This document shows, one piece after another, positions 8,370 through 17,487 of a DNA stretch of 64,000 nucleotides. The DNA is taken from the NCBI GenBank assembly GCA_963810555.1, contig CAWENX010000009.1:248001-312000 (forward strand). Direction: 5' to 3'. This stretch comes from G963677325 sp963810555 (GTDB taxonomy: Bacteria; Bacteroidota; Bacteroidia; Bacteroidales; Prolixibacteraceae). How positions within the stretch are numbered: position 1 is the stretch's first letter; each line of letters begins with the position of its first letter. The notes below the pieces were generated by a model. The model saw nothing but the letters and a program-made list of their open reading frames with translations. It was not told the DNA's origin and searched no databases. Both the position numbers and the translations under genes were made by a program.

Positions 8370-9209
8370 ATGAAGGGTGGTTATATTCTCCTGAATGGCA
8401 CATTTTACCGCGAAAACGAACCATTATTCTCAAGCCTTGATATTCAAAGATTTGCTGATGGAATAAAAGAAGAGTTTCGGGCTGAAGACAATATGATATT
8501 GTTTGCTGAAGAGAACTACAATCATCTTTTAAAGGCCCTCGAAGCAGTTGATTACAAGGTTCCCCCCGATTGGGATCTTTCAAGGCTCAAACATGATGTT
8601 TCAAGGCTGTTAAATAAAAATCACCTGTTTCTTGCTTCAAGGATTCAGATCAGATTTTTCAAAGGAACCGACAGTACGTACTATATTCTGAGTGCAGAAG
8701 AGATTCCAAGGGGATATTTCCCCATTATTGAACCCGGACTTATGATTGACTTTTATTGCGAAGGAGTGAAAGCAGTTTCCCGGTTTAGTAGATTTGAAAC
8801 CTCCAGCCGGTTCCTTTGGATTACTGCATTCGAAAATGCGCTTTTAAAATCAAAAGACAATGTAATCCTGTTCAACGATAAAGGTCACGCCTGTGAAGGA
8901 ATCAACACATCCTTTTGTTACCTGAAAGAAGAAACTGCAGTCTTTCCCTCCCTGGCATCGTTGGGATATCAGCCGCCTTTGATTGCAAAAATTATTAAAT
9001 GCGCAAAAAGCTGCGGATTCCGGACAGCTTTGAGAAATGATATCTCCTCAGAAGAATTGTTAAACGCCGACGAGCTTTTCCTGATTGATAACAGCCTGGG
9101 AATTCAAAAAGTACTTGGATTGGGGGAAAGGCGATATTACAATACCAGAACAACAGCCATTGCATTGAAATTAAATGAACTCGCAATTAAAGAAACTACA
9201 GAACATTAA
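8370..9209 (+). CDS. Class IV aminotransferase-fold protein, catalytic lysine apparently lost
   Basis: 279 residues that follow the PabC/IlvE (fold type IV PLP) layout: an N-terminal domain with IQIRFFKG, then NVILFNDKGHACEGINTSF, matching the LLLxxDGxVxEGxxSN block, and ELLNADELFLIDNS near the C-terminus. Aligning ETSSRFLWITAFENA with the usual KTxNRLxYVLAxxEA by eye puts Glu where the PLP-binding Lys should be. If correct, the protein is not a standard transaminase. It is convergent with the yqgE gene. Annotation pipelines would probably still call it an aminotransferase. Confidence 0.72.
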   Translation: MKGGYILLNGTFYRENEPLFSSLDIQRFADGIKEEFRAEDNMILFAEENYNHLLKALEAVDYKVPPDWDLSRLKHDVSRLLNKNHLFLASRIQIRFFKGTDSTYYILSAEEIPRGYFPIIEPGLMIDFYCEGVKAVSRFSRFETSSRFLWITAFENALLKSKDNVILFNDKGHACEGINTSFCYLKEETAVFPSLASLGYQPPLIAKIIKCAKSCGFRTALRNDISSEELLNADELFLIDNSLGIQKVLGLGERRYYNTRTTAIALKLNELAIKETTEH

Positions 9210-9233
9210 TTTCCTTTAATTCGTAATCCGTAA

Positions 9234-9818
9234 TTAATTTAATGTCGGATCTTCAGGAAAATGCTGCCACAATTCATAATGACCACCCGCTTTCTTTACA
9301 CTGTCGATCCAAAAATCTTCATCACTGTTCATAATAGAATCAACAGGAGCTTCTGTAACCAGCCATGAATTTTCAGCTATTTCATTTTCAAGTTGACCTT
9401 CGCTCCATCCTGAATACCCGATAAAAAATCTTACCTGATTTAATTCAACCAATCCGGCACTGATCAGTGATTTAAGATTTTCAAAATCACCTCCCCAGTA
9501 TAGATTGTCCTTTACGTGAATACTTCCATGCAATCTTTCACCCAAAGTGTGAATATAAAATATGCTCTCACTGCCTACAGGGCCTCCGACGTAAACATCT
9601 CCCGCAAATTCCGGGAAGTCTTTGAATAATTCTTTGACCGGAGTTTCAATAGGTTTATTGAGAATGAACCCGATCGCCCCTTTCTCAGAATGTTCAACTA
9701 AAAGAATAGTAGAACGGCTGAAATAATTTCCAGGCAAAAAAGGCTCAGATATGATCAGTCTCCCCTGTTTTGGAGCGAGCTTTCTGCTTATTTTAAAAAA
9801 GTCGTAATCAAGTTGCAT
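9234..9818 (-). CDS. YqgE/AlgH family protein (UPF0301)
   Basis: 194 residues, the usual length. Recognisable blocks are PKQGRLIISEPFLPGNYFSR near the N-terminus, HSEKGAIGFILNKP, VYVGGPVGSESIFYIH, and the GYSGWSEGQLENEIAENSWL signature. The family is widespread, cytoplasmic and of unknown biochemical function; AlgH has been linked to regulation of alginate genes in Pseudomonas. It is convergent with the class IV aminotransferase-fold gene, with heptad-type AT-rich repeats (TAATTCG) between them. Confidence 0.93.
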   Translation of the reverse strand: MQLDYDFFKISRKLAPKQGRLIISEPFLPGNYFSRSTILLVEHSEKGAIGFILNKPIETPVKELFKDFPEFAGDVYVGGPVGSESIFYIHTLGERLHGSIHVKDNLYWGGDFENLKSLISAGLVELNQVRFFIGYSGWSEGQLENEIAENSWLVTEAPVDSIMNSDEDFWIDSVKKAGGHYELWQHFPEDPTLN

Positions 9819-10014
9819 AAATTTTTTGCAAAATAATTATTGCCTAACAATAAAATGAACTACTTTCCCATCTTCTTCAACAATATAGAAAAAATAATTG
9901 AAAATATTGCAATTATTTCTTCAAAGATGAAAATTAAGTCTTATACGTTGCTGTGATGTTTAAAGTTTTTTAAGAAAGAAGAAAAATTTTGGGGAAATTC
10001 AACTCTAAATTGAG

Positions 10015-10046
10015 GCATTAGGCATTATGCAGCAGGCAATAAGGAA
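10015..10046. repeat. Short 7-bp-pitch repeat (GGCATTA words)
   Basis: GGCATTA, GGCATTA, then two diverged heptads, in the gap between yqgE and the GH43 gene. The remainder of the 9819-10087 gap shows nothing further. Confidence 0.5.
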
Positions 10047-10087
10047 CCAAGCAGTTAATTTTTTTCGTGTAATTCGTTCTGATTCGC

Positions 10088-11431
10088 TTAATTCGTTTCC
10101 CTGAAAACAAACCAATCAACCTTGAATGACTGATTTTCTTTTGGCTCAGCAGTTTTAGTATCAAATTTAAGCCATAATGCATGTACACCCTTAATCTCTT
10201 TTATCTTTCCGGAAACCTCAATCCATTTTCCTCCGCCATTATCAGCAGAAATTTCAACTGATCCCATCGAAGGACCCCATGGCTGATCTATCAGTAAATC
10301 AATCTTACCTCCTTGTGCTCCGGGGAGCACCCGAACTGTAAAACGATTGACTCCATTGCCAAAATCAATATATTTATAAGCTGCTTTATCACCATTGTAA
10401 ATGCCTTCGAGATCTTCCTTGTCCTTGTCAAAATCCATAACCCTCACATTACCAAAGAGAAGACAGGCCCTTTCAGCATCCATTCGATTTAAGGCGCTTA
10501 ATGCCTTACCGGCCCCCTGGGTTGTCATCTCCACTTCCGGGATACTACCGTCCGCATTAAAATGAATCGGTTCGATACATGCTTTTCGCATCGTCACACT
10601 TCCATGAGTTGACCGGTGATAGAAAACATACCACTGATGGTTCATTTCTACGATGGACCCATGATTATTCCATACTGCCGGATCACAATGATCATTGTCT
10701 ATGATCACACCTCCGTATTTATAAGGTCCCATCGGTGATTTACTGGTCGAATAACCGATACAGGTCGGTCTGTTGGCCCGTCCCATGTGAGCGTAAATGA
10801 AATAATAAATTCCATTTCTTTTAACCATATAGCCCCCTTCATGAAAATAATGCTCCTTCTCAGTTACGACGCTGTCTTTGACGGTGCTCAGATCAATCTC
10901 GGTCATATCTGGTTTAAGCTTGGCCATTTTTGCTGTAAACTGGCCCCATATATAATATCCCTGACCGTCATCATCGATAAAAACACATGGATCGATCTCA
11001 TTAATGCCATTTGTATCAATAACTTTACCATTTTTAAACGGTCCGAGGGGAGATTTGCTTGTGGCAACTCCTTCTGTATTTTTAGAACTTGCAAGACAAT
11101 AATAAAGATACCAGGTACCATTTTTGTAATTACAGTCAGGGGCATACAGCTTGGCATCACTGTATGGAACCTGGTCATTCGGCCCCTTCGATGCAAATGC
11201 ATCTTTTGTTATTTCCCAGTGTATCAGATCAGATGAAGAAAGTACATAATGATCCCATGAGCAATAATAATCGGGACTCTCATCTCTTGAACCGTAAACG
11301 TACATCTTCCCGTCCTTCCATACATGTGCGGATGGATCAGCAATATACAATCCTGCCGGTACAATCGGGTTCTGTGCTTTTAGACCTTGAAGAGTAAAAA
11401 TCAAAATGACAAATGCAAGTTTTATTTTCAT
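10088..11431 (-). CDS. Secreted GH43 glycoside hydrolase with C-terminal CBM6-like domain
   Basis: 447 residues with a signal peptide (MKIKLAFVILIFTLQGLKA). The five-bladed propeller motifs are present: DPSAHVWKDGKMYVYGSRDE (catalytic-base Asp), EIDPCVFIDDDGQGYYIWG, and a later HYFHEGGYMVKRNGIYYFIYA with the catalytic Glu. From about residue 320 a carbohydrate-binding module of the CBM6 type follows (AYKYIDFGNGVNRFTVRV, ending HALWLKF). Enzymes of this layout release arabinose or xylose from arabinoxylan. A -7-like box TATCTTTG lies on the minus strand at 11473-11480. It is divergent from the PPDK regulator. Confidence 0.92.
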   Translation of the reverse strand: MKIKLAFVILIFTLQGLKAQNPIVPAGLYIADPSAHVWKDGKMYVYGSRDESPDYYCSWDHYVLSSSDLIHWEITKDAFASKGPNDQVPYSDAKLYAPDCNYKNGTWYLYYCLASSKNTEGVATSKSPLGPFKNGKVIDTNGINEIDPCVFIDDDGQGYYIWGQFTAKMAKLKPDMTEIDLSTVKDSVVTEKEHYFHEGGYMVKRNGIYYFIYAHMGRANRPTCIGYSTSKSPMGPYKYGGVIIDNDHCDPAVWNNHGSIVEMNHQWYVFYHRSTHGSVTMRKACIEPIHFNADGSIPEVEMTTQGAGKALSALNRMDAERACLLFGNVRVMDFDKDKEDLEGIYNGDKAAYKYIDFGNGVNRFTVRVLPGAQGGKIDLLIDQPWGPSMGSVEISADNGGGKWIEVSGKIKEIKGVHALWLKFDTKTAEPKENQSFKVDWFVFRETN

Positions 11432-11650
11432 GTTATAAGGCTTGAATAATTCTCCGTTTTAAATGAATTTAACAAAGATAAATAATTATTTTTCCCTTAC
11501 TCTTAATGATTGCAGCCCTAATAGTACAAATTACGAATTTCGAATCACGAAAATTTGTTTCTAAATGTCGCTTTTACTTTTCTATGAATAAAACAATAAA
11601 CTTCTGCAGCGAATATTTATGCAAAATATGCATCCTGATCAGCTCCGTAT

Positions 11651-11691
11651 TTCCTTCGTGATTGGTTCGCTTTTGGTTCGTGTTTGGTTCG
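11651..11691. repeat. One-sided 11-bp-pitch array (TTGGTTCG)
   Basis: TTCCTTCG at 11651, then TTGGTTCG at 11662, 11673 and 11684, an exact 11-bp pitch with variable bases between. A fifth copy, TTGGTCCG at 11700, is off phase. No mirror arm is visible. It lies in the divergent 445-bp gap between the GH43 gene and the PPDK regulator; the rest of that gap is AT-rich and otherwise featureless. Confidence 0.85.
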
Positions 11692-11876
11692 CTATTGAAT
11701 TGGTCCGGACATCTGAATAATTATTCATATTAATTACATAATTATACAATTTCTTCCTGGTTTTAATACACTCAGCTTTCTCCCGACAATTATCAAAATC
11801 AGATGAAATTCGTATAATTTAGATATATTTGATCAAAACTTAAATTATTCCTTGTTTTATTAAAGGTCGAATTATT

Positions 11877-12749
11877 ATGAAAGACGGTTTTGAAGAAAAT
11901 ACAATTCCTCCAATTTATATTGTTTCAGGAGGAAAGGGCCTTGCCGGTGACTCAGTTGTCAAATCAGTGCTTATTCAATTTCCGGGTAATAAAGTACCCG
12001 TCATAATCGAACCAAATGTTCTCAATCAGGACCGGGTGGATGAGGTAATATCCAAAGCGCTTGCGAGCAAAGGAATCGTGGTTCATACGATGGTTGATCC
12101 TGTAATGAGAAGGATGCTCATTAAAGATTGTGAGAAAAATGGCGTTAATCATATTGATCTTGTGGGTAATCTGTCTGACTATTTATCTGATCTCCTGAAA
12201 ACAAAACCGATCAGCAAGCCCGGATTATACCGCTTGAGTCACCTCGCTTATTTTCAAAGGGTTGAAGCCATAGATTTCACTCTTAAACTTGATGATGGGC
12301 AAAATATTGAGAAAATAATCCAGGCTGATATTGTGCTTACAGGAGTATCTCGAACGGGGAAAACACCTTTAAGTGTGTATCTTGCCATGTTTGGCTGGAA
12401 AGTTGCAAATGTCCCGATAGTCAACGGGATAGAACCTCCGAAGGAATTATTTGAGATCGATCCCAAAAGAGTCTTCGGATTAAATATTTCACCGGTTTAC
12501 CTGATAAGTCAGAGAGCAAACAGAATCAGAAATTTACCCATCGGGGAGGATTCTGATTACGTTGACAGAAGAAAAGTTGCAGAAGAAATTGCTTTTGCGG
12601 AAAGAATGTTCAGAAAGGGGGGATTTACTGAAATACAAATTACAAACAAACCGATTGAATCCTCAGCCAATGAAATTCTGACCATACTTACCAATCGTTT
12701 TTCGCAGGAAGACTGGAAAAAAAATCCTCCTGTAATAGATAGCTGGTAA
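11877..12749 (+). CDS. PPDK/PEP synthetase regulatory protein (bifunctional kinase/pyrophosphorylase)
   Basis: 290 residues of the Kinase-PPPase family. These enzymes inactivate pyruvate phosphate dikinase or PEP synthetase by ADP-dependent phosphorylation and reverse it by phosphorolysis. The start IYIVSGGKGLAGDSVVKSVL, the nucleotide loop GVSRTGKTPLSVYLA (about residues 158-172) and the terminal EIQITNKPIESSANEILTIL are all family features. No ppdK gene lies in the window. A TATATTTG box at 11824-11831 could be its -7 element. Confidence 0.9.
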   Translation: MKDGFEENTIPPIYIVSGGKGLAGDSVVKSVLIQFPGNKVPVIIEPNVLNQDRVDEVISKALASKGIVVHTMVDPVMRRMLIKDCEKNGVNHIDLVGNLSDYLSDLLKTKPISKPGLYRLSHLAYFQRVEAIDFTLKLDDGQNIEKIIQADIVLTGVSRTGKTPLSVYLAMFGWKVANVPIVNGIEPPKELFEIDPKRVFGLNISPVYLISQRANRIRNLPIGEDSDYVDRRKVAEEIAFAERMFRKGGFTEIQITNKPIESSANEILTILTNRFSQEDWKKNPPVIDSW

Positions 12750-12800
12750 GGAATTACGAATGACAAATGATGAATGACAAATAAAAACAGGCATTAGGCA
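12750..12800. repeat. 7-bp-pitch repeat (GAATGAC/AAATGAT words)
   Basis: Five consecutive related heptads (GAATTAC, GAATGAC, AAATGAT, GAATGAC, AAATAAA) directly follow the stop of the PPDK regulator, then GGCATTA and GGCAACA words. Noncoding. Confidence 0.6.
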
Positions 12801-12919
12801 ACAGCATATTTCAGTGTTTCGAAGTTTCAATGTCAAAGAATTATATGCTGTAATCCCGGAACACTGAAACTCTTAAACAACTATAGCTTACGTTCTAAAG
12901 CCAACAACCTAAATAAGAA

Positions 12920-13396
12920 TTAAACCTTTATGTTATTTAATTCCATGTATTCAGCTATCCGGCGGGCATGGTTTTTATCTTCTCCGTTGAGCTTTTGAAA
13001 GATTCTTTCGACATTTGATTCCGGACTATCGCTCATAAACATTTCGAAATGGGCTTCACCGGCCGAATTTTCAAGTTCATAGGCATAGGAAAAGGCTTCG
13101 AATCGCAAAGGCGGATTCATCTTATACCTGGATATTCTTTCTTTGATTGACTGGTTAAGCTGCTGCAAATCCAAAATATGCTTTTGCAAAATTTTATGGG
13201 GAAGAAATTTCTCAGGAAGAAATATATCATTAATTGTCCTGATTAAGGCAGCATGGTTTACTTCTTCCAATGAAAGCTGCCACCAAAAATTAGCATCTAC
13301 AGGAAATTTTACATAAAACAGTTGATACAGATCGGAAACATTCATCTCCAGATTAATGGATTCATCTAAAAAATGATTTACAAATTGATCCGGCAT
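12920..13396 (-). CDS. Ferritin-like/rubrerythrin-type di-iron protein
   Basis: 158 residues in a four-helix bundle. Possible metal ligands are in ESINLE (helix 1), LSLEEVNHAAL (an E-E-x-x-H motif), ELENSAGEAHFEMF and LNGEDKNHARR (E-x-x-x-H). No rubredoxin-type Cys motif is present, so this is not a complete rubrerythrin. It may handle peroxide or iron, but the substrate is not readable. It is followed on the same strand by nothing and preceded, 36 bp away, by a truncated hemoglobin, suggesting a shared oxygen or nitrosative-stress role. Confidence 0.75.
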   Translation of the reverse strand: MPDQFVNHFLDESINLEMNVSDLYQLFYVKFPVDANFWWQLSLEEVNHAALIRTINDIFLPEKFLPHKILQKHILDLQQLNQSIKERISRYKMNPPLRFEAFSYAYELENSAGEAHFEMFMSDSPESNVERIFQKLNGEDKNHARRIAEYMELNNIKV

Positions 13397-13432
13397 AACC
13401 CAATTTAATATAAAATTTACCGAAAATGTAGC

Positions 13433-13813
13433 TTATTTCTTATTATCTGCTTTATCCTTTAAAATTCGGGAAAGAAAAGCCGCGGCCATAGTTTTCGCCC
13501 TGTATTTTGCCCTGTCGGCGATCTTCCCTTCAAAATATTCATCCACTGTACCATTCCATAATGTTAGCCAGTGCTTAAAATGATCCTCACCGAGATTCAG
13601 ACTGAAATGAACCGGTACCGGATTGCCAAAATAATCAGCACGTCGAAGAAGAATGGTATCCCAAAACCTGTAAAGTTTTTGATGATGGGCTTCCCATCTG
13701 CCTTCCAGCCGGTTATTGAATATAGGACCAATAAAAGGGTCTGAACGAACCGTTTCGTAAAACCTGTCCACAAGAAACTGGATATCTTTTAGAGAAGTGA
13801 TATCTTTTTTCAC
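13433..13813 (-). CDS. Group III truncated hemoglobin
   Basis: 126 residues. Group III features are FYETVRSDPFIGPIFN, the HHQKLYRFWDTILL helix, GNPVPVHF, and EDHFKHWL with the probable proximal His78. The C-terminal helix YRAKTMAAAFLSRI is typical. It binds heme and O2 or NO in the cytoplasm. The gene is divergent from the aldo-keto reductase and probably shares a transcript with the downstream ferritin-like gene. Confidence 0.9.
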   Translation of the reverse strand: MKKDITSLKDIQFLVDRFYETVRSDPFIGPIFNNRLEGRWEAHHQKLYRFWDTILLRRADYFGNPVPVHFSLNLGEDHFKHWLTLWNGTVDEYFEGKIADRAKYRAKTMAAAFLSRILKDKADNKK

Positions 13814-13969
13814 AAATCGATTATTGATTTATTTTAAAAGTCTAAATTGTAAATAATGAATCTTATAACTGCAACAGTTACGAAAATTTTTGTCAGTTTA
13901 ATATTTGTGTCAAATTTGGCTAATTTTATCATATTAATCAACTATTATAATTCTTTCAATTGCTTTAAA

Positions 13970-14000
13970 TTTATTCAATGAACAATTCGTGTTATCTTTG
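13970..14000 (+). promoter_or_regulatory. -33/-7 promoter of the aldo-keto reductase gene
   Basis: TTTA at 13970-13973 (one mismatch to TTTG), a 19-bp spacer, then TATCTTTG at 13993-14000. The predicted transcription start leaves a leader of about 16 nt before the ATG at 14023. Confidence 0.6.
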
Positions 14001-14022
14001 TTTAATATAAAAATAACAATAA

Positions 14023-14856
14023 ATGAAAATAACAGACCTGAAAGGAACAGTTAGATTAACAAACGGGGTAGAAATGCCCTATTTCGGATTAGGGGTTTTT
14101 TTGATAAATGAAGGTAAAGAGGTCGAAAATGCAGTAATGTGGGCCCTGGAACAAGGTTACCGGCATATTGATACTGCTGCTATTTATGGTAACGAGAGAG
14201 GTGTAGGCAAAGCAATTAAAGCCAGCGGGATTCCCCGGAAAGAAATTTTTATCACGACAAAGGCATGGAACGAGAACCAGAGGAAAAACAAAGTGATGCA
14301 GGGATTTGAAGAAAGCCTTGAACGCCTGCAGACTGATTATGTTGATCTTTACCTGATTCATTGGCCCGTGAGGGGAAAATTTAAAGATACGTGGAAAATC
14401 TTTGAGGATATTTATCGATCAGGGAGGGCACGTGCCATAGGTGTCAGCAATTTCCTGGTTCATCATTTGGAGGACCTGTTCACGACATCTGAAATAATCC
14501 CCATGGTTAACCAGGTTGAATGTCATCCGTATCTTGTTCAACAGGATTTGCAGGATTTCTGCAGGGAAAGAAAAATCGTTTACGAAGCTTATAGTCCGCT
14601 TATGAGAGGTGCAGTTTCTAATGTTCCTTTGTTGCAAAATTTATCAAAAAAATATAATAAAACCCCTGCTCAAATCACCCTAAGATGGGATCTGCAAAAG
14701 GAGATAGTTACAATTCCGAAATCATCAAAAAAAGAACGCATAGAAGAAAATGCAGATATCTTTGATTTTGAATTATCCGAAGAGGATATCAAATCGATTG
14801 ATTCACTTGAACGAAAGAAACATTTTGGATCTCATCCGGATACATTTACTTTCTGA
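14023..14856 (+). CDS. Aldo/keto reductase
   Basis: 277 residues forming a TIM barrel. The catalytic tetrad is complete: Asp50 and Tyr55 (HIDTAAIYGNE), Lys80 (ITTKAWNEN) and His113 (LYLIHWP). The NADPH-binding end shows ITLRWDLQKEIVTIPKSS followed by KKERIEENADIFDFELS. It belongs to the 2,5-diketo-gluconate reductase-like branch of soluble NADPH-dependent carbonyl reductases. The physiological substrate cannot be read from sequence. Confidence 0.93.
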   Translation: MKITDLKGTVRLTNGVEMPYFGLGVFLINEGKEVENAVMWALEQGYRHIDTAAIYGNERGVGKAIKASGIPRKEIFITTKAWNENQRKNKVMQGFEESLERLQTDYVDLYLIHWPVRGKFKDTWKIFEDIYRSGRARAIGVSNFLVHHLEDLFTTSEIIPMVNQVECHPYLVQQDLQDFCRERKIVYEAYSPLMRGAVSNVPLLQNLSKKYNKTPAQITLRWDLQKEIVTIPKSSKKERIEENADIFDFELSEEDIKSIDSLERKKHFGSHPDTFTF

Positions 14857-15610
14857 TAATTTTACCATTTAAAAGAACTCTATTACAATCTGACAATTTC
14901 TGAATCGATTATTTTCTCCGGACAGGTTTATATAAATTATCCTGAGTCCCGGATAAACTATGTATAACTCCCCGGCAGAATCCCGGATGAAACTTCCCGG
15001 CAGTAATTCTTTTTCACGACCTCCGAAATCCTTCGTCTGACCATCCCTCTACGATGCCTATTTCAAGTCCATAGTAATAACACTATTTCTTCACTATATA
15101 TCCACTCTTTGAGCACTAATTAGTGGAGAAATAGTGCACAAATAGTGGAGGAGTAGTGGACAAGGTACGGCTTTGGTATGGACATGATACGGCTTTGAAA
15201 GGAGTAAAGTAATTTCCTTCGCATGGCAAACACGATCCAAAACAGCCCGGTGATCTGATGCTGTGAAGAGCCGGCAAAGAGAATGAAAGGTGCACGCGCA
15301 CAACATTATGGCAGGTGGAAAATCCATTAATGCCGGTCAAGATTAATCGGATTTGAAATGCGAACTAAAATCAGGTTATCCCATCGGGCAAGTCATACGG
15401 GCGGATGGTCAGGTTGGCAGCTTATATCGAATTCGGGTCAAATTAAAACAGGAGAACAGACAGACAGGGCAAGCAGTTTAATATTAAGGATAGTTATTCG
15501 GGCAAAATATTCCTGAATAAAGAATTTTGCAAGGGAATTGATCCTTGAGAGATATTTCCCTTTTAACTCTTATAAAGAATCATATTATCGTCAAACAGAA
15601 TGTCGAAAAA
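14857..15610. other. Long intergenic region with repeat structures
   Basis: The 750 bp between the aldo-keto reductase and the small hypothetical gene hold a partial array of CCCGG words (14948, 14971, 14982 and 14996, only one step on an 11-bp pitch) and the mirrored 11-bp array at 15069-15197. No coding signal is convincing and no RNA gene was recognised. Confidence 0.6.
15069..15197. repeat. Mirror-image 11-bp-pitch array (CACT / AGTG, then TACGG)
   Basis: CACT starts at 15081, 15092, 15103 and 15114; AGTG starts at 15122, 15133, 15144 and 15155, all on an exact 11-bp pitch with the centre at 15119.5. Beyond the fourth unit the word changes to TATGG/TACGG on the same pitch: TACGG at 15166, TATGG at 15177 and TACGG at 15188 on the right, and the inverted TATGG at 15069-15073 on the left. 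The architecture matches the 315-423 element, but the words differ. Confidence 0.9.
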
Positions 15611-15952
15611 TTAATTGGCATGAATTGTCATGCGATGGCAATTTTCGACATACCAGGAAATCGGATGTTCATTTCCGACGATAAGTTCTTCAAGGATTTT
15701 ATGGTCATCCCAGTTGGAATGATAGCTGCAGCTTTGATCAAGAGCGACAGAAAGCATGAGCCATTCTTTTACAACCTTCATAGTGAGACGGCCTTCAAAT
15801 TCTTTTAAAATGGAAAGACATCTTTGGCCGATAATTTCTACCAAATGTTCTTCCCGTTTCAACGATTCGCGGGTTGTAAACAGGTGGTCCTCAACTTCGA
15901 TAAATTCATTATCGTCAAGAGTGATGCTAAAGTTAAAAGTTTTTTTTGCCAT
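15611..15952 (-). CDS. Hypothetical protein
   Basis: 113 residues, unrecognised. The N-terminus FNFSITLDDNEFIEVEDHLF looks like beta strands, and the middle (ESLKREEHLVEIIGQRCLSILKEFEGRLTMKVVKEWLML) is helical. There is no signal peptide or membrane segment. The start is supported by an unusually strong AGGAGG Shine-Dalgarno sequence about 10 bp upstream (minus strand, 15962-15967), uncommon in this lineage. It stands alone between the repeat-rich gap and ychF. Confidence 0.65.
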   Translation of the reverse strand: MAKKTFNFSITLDDNEFIEVEDHLFTTRESLKREEHLVEIIGQRCLSILKEFEGRLTMKVVKEWLMLSVALDQSCSYHSNWDDHKILEELIVGNEHPISWYVENCHRMTIHAN

Positions 15953-16153
15953 AATATAATTCCTCCTGAAACGTTTTATTATGAACTAAAATTAAAACTT
16001 TTAAATGAATAAACAAGCGAATATCTGATTATTTGAAAAAATATTTCAAATGTTTTATTTATTAAATTAATATGATTAATTATATCGTTGTGGAAACTAT
16101 CATTCAATCATATACTTTCTTAGAATTTAATATCTTATCTTATCAAATTGGAA

Positions 16154-17254
16154 TTAAACGTTAAATCTAAAGTGCATAATATCACTGTCCTGAACTATAT
16201 AATCCTTACCTTCAATATATAACTTTCCCGCTTCGCGGCATGCTGCTTCAGATCCAAGATTCACATAATCATCATATTTAATCACTTCGGCACGGATGAA
16301 TCCTTTCTCAAAATCACTGTGAATGATGCCGGCAGCTTTTGGCGCTTTAGTGCCTTTGACAAAAGTCCAGGCGCGACTTTCATCAGCTCCGGTCGTGAAA
16401 AAAGTCTGCAGATTCAACAGACGATAGGCTGAGTGTATTAATTTGTTAACTCCCGGTTCGTCCAAACCCATATCTTCGAGAAACATCTGTTTTTCTTCAT
16501 AATTTTCCAATTCAGCTATATCAGCTTCAGCAGATGCTGCAATAATTAATATTTCAGCATTTTCATCTCCTATTGACTGCTCAAGCATTTCAGTATATTT
16601 ATTTCCAGTTACTGCAGAAGCTTCATCGACATTGCACACATAGAGTACAGGTTTTTTTGTGATAAGAAAAAAATCGTGCACCAATAAGTCTTCTTCTTCA
16701 GAAAGGTTCAACGTCCTGACCGATCGGCCCTTTAAGAGCACTTCCTTTAGTTTCTGAGCCACAGCAATTGTGCGTTGTGCTGTTTTATCATTACCGACTT
16801 TGGCCTGTTTCTCTAATTTAGCTATGCGGTTTTCAACAGTTTCGAGATCTTTCAGCTGCAATTCAATATCCACAACTTCCTTATCTCTCACAGGATTAAC
16901 GGACCCGTCAACATGAACCACGTTATCATTATCAAAGCAGCGCAAAACATGAATAATAGCATCGACTTCCCGAATGTTGGCAAGAAACTTATTCCCGAGA
17001 CCCTCTCCTGTGCTTGCCCCTTTTACCAGGCCTGCAATATCAACTATCTCAATTGTCGTTGGAACCACCTTTTTGGGATTATCAATTTCAGCCAGCCTTA
17101 TTAACCGTTTATCCGGAACAGTTATTACTCCTAAATTGGATTCAATCGTGCAAAAAGGGAAGTTTGCTGCCTGAGCTTTAGCATTTGATAAACAGTTAAA
17201 CAAAGTTGACTTTCCCACATTCGGCAGACCAACTATTCCACATTGGAGCGTCAT
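16154..17254 (-). CDS. ychF: Redox-regulated ATPase/GTPase YchF (OLA1-like)
   Basis: 366 residues, the standard length. The Obg-like P-loop GLPNVGKS is at 9-16, followed by the VDIAGLVKGASTGEGLGNKFLANIREVDAI switch region and the coiled-coil helical insert near 120-200. The C-terminal TGS-type domain (AWTFVKGTKAPKAAGIIHSDFEKGFIRAEVI) is intact. YchF hydrolyses ATP, binds ribosomes and affects stress responses. A TAACTTTG box at 17289-17296 (minus strand) is a plausible -7 element. Confidence 0.95.
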   Translation of the reverse strand: MTLQCGIVGLPNVGKSTLFNCLSNAKAQAANFPFCTIESNLGVITVPDKRLIRLAEIDNPKKVVPTTIEIVDIAGLVKGASTGEGLGNKFLANIREVDAIIHVLRCFDNDNVVHVDGSVNPVRDKEVVDIELQLKDLETVENRIAKLEKQAKVGNDKTAQRTIAVAQKLKEVLLKGRSVRTLNLSEEEDLLVHDFFLITKKPVLYVCNVDEASAVTGNKYTEMLEQSIGDENAEILIIAASAEADIAELENYEEKQMFLEDMGLDEPGVNKLIHSAYRLLNLQTFFTTGADESRAWTFVKGTKAPKAAGIIHSDFEKGFIRAEVIKYDDYVNLGSEAACREAGKLYIEGKDYIVQDSDIMHFRFNV

Positions 17255-17487
17255 TTCTATTGAAAACTTTAAATATTAATACAAAGAGCAAAGTTAAGAT
17301 TTTAGTGCTATTAATAACTATAACTGTTTATTCCGGCCAGGCATCTGTAATATTACAATCAATTGCTACAAATGATTATTTTTGAAGATAATTTTATGAA
17401 GAGTTTTAAAAAGGGTTAAACCTTTGAATTCAGGATTTGTCTTAATATCATATATAAATTATTTTCTCCTTAATTCATGAAACCAAA

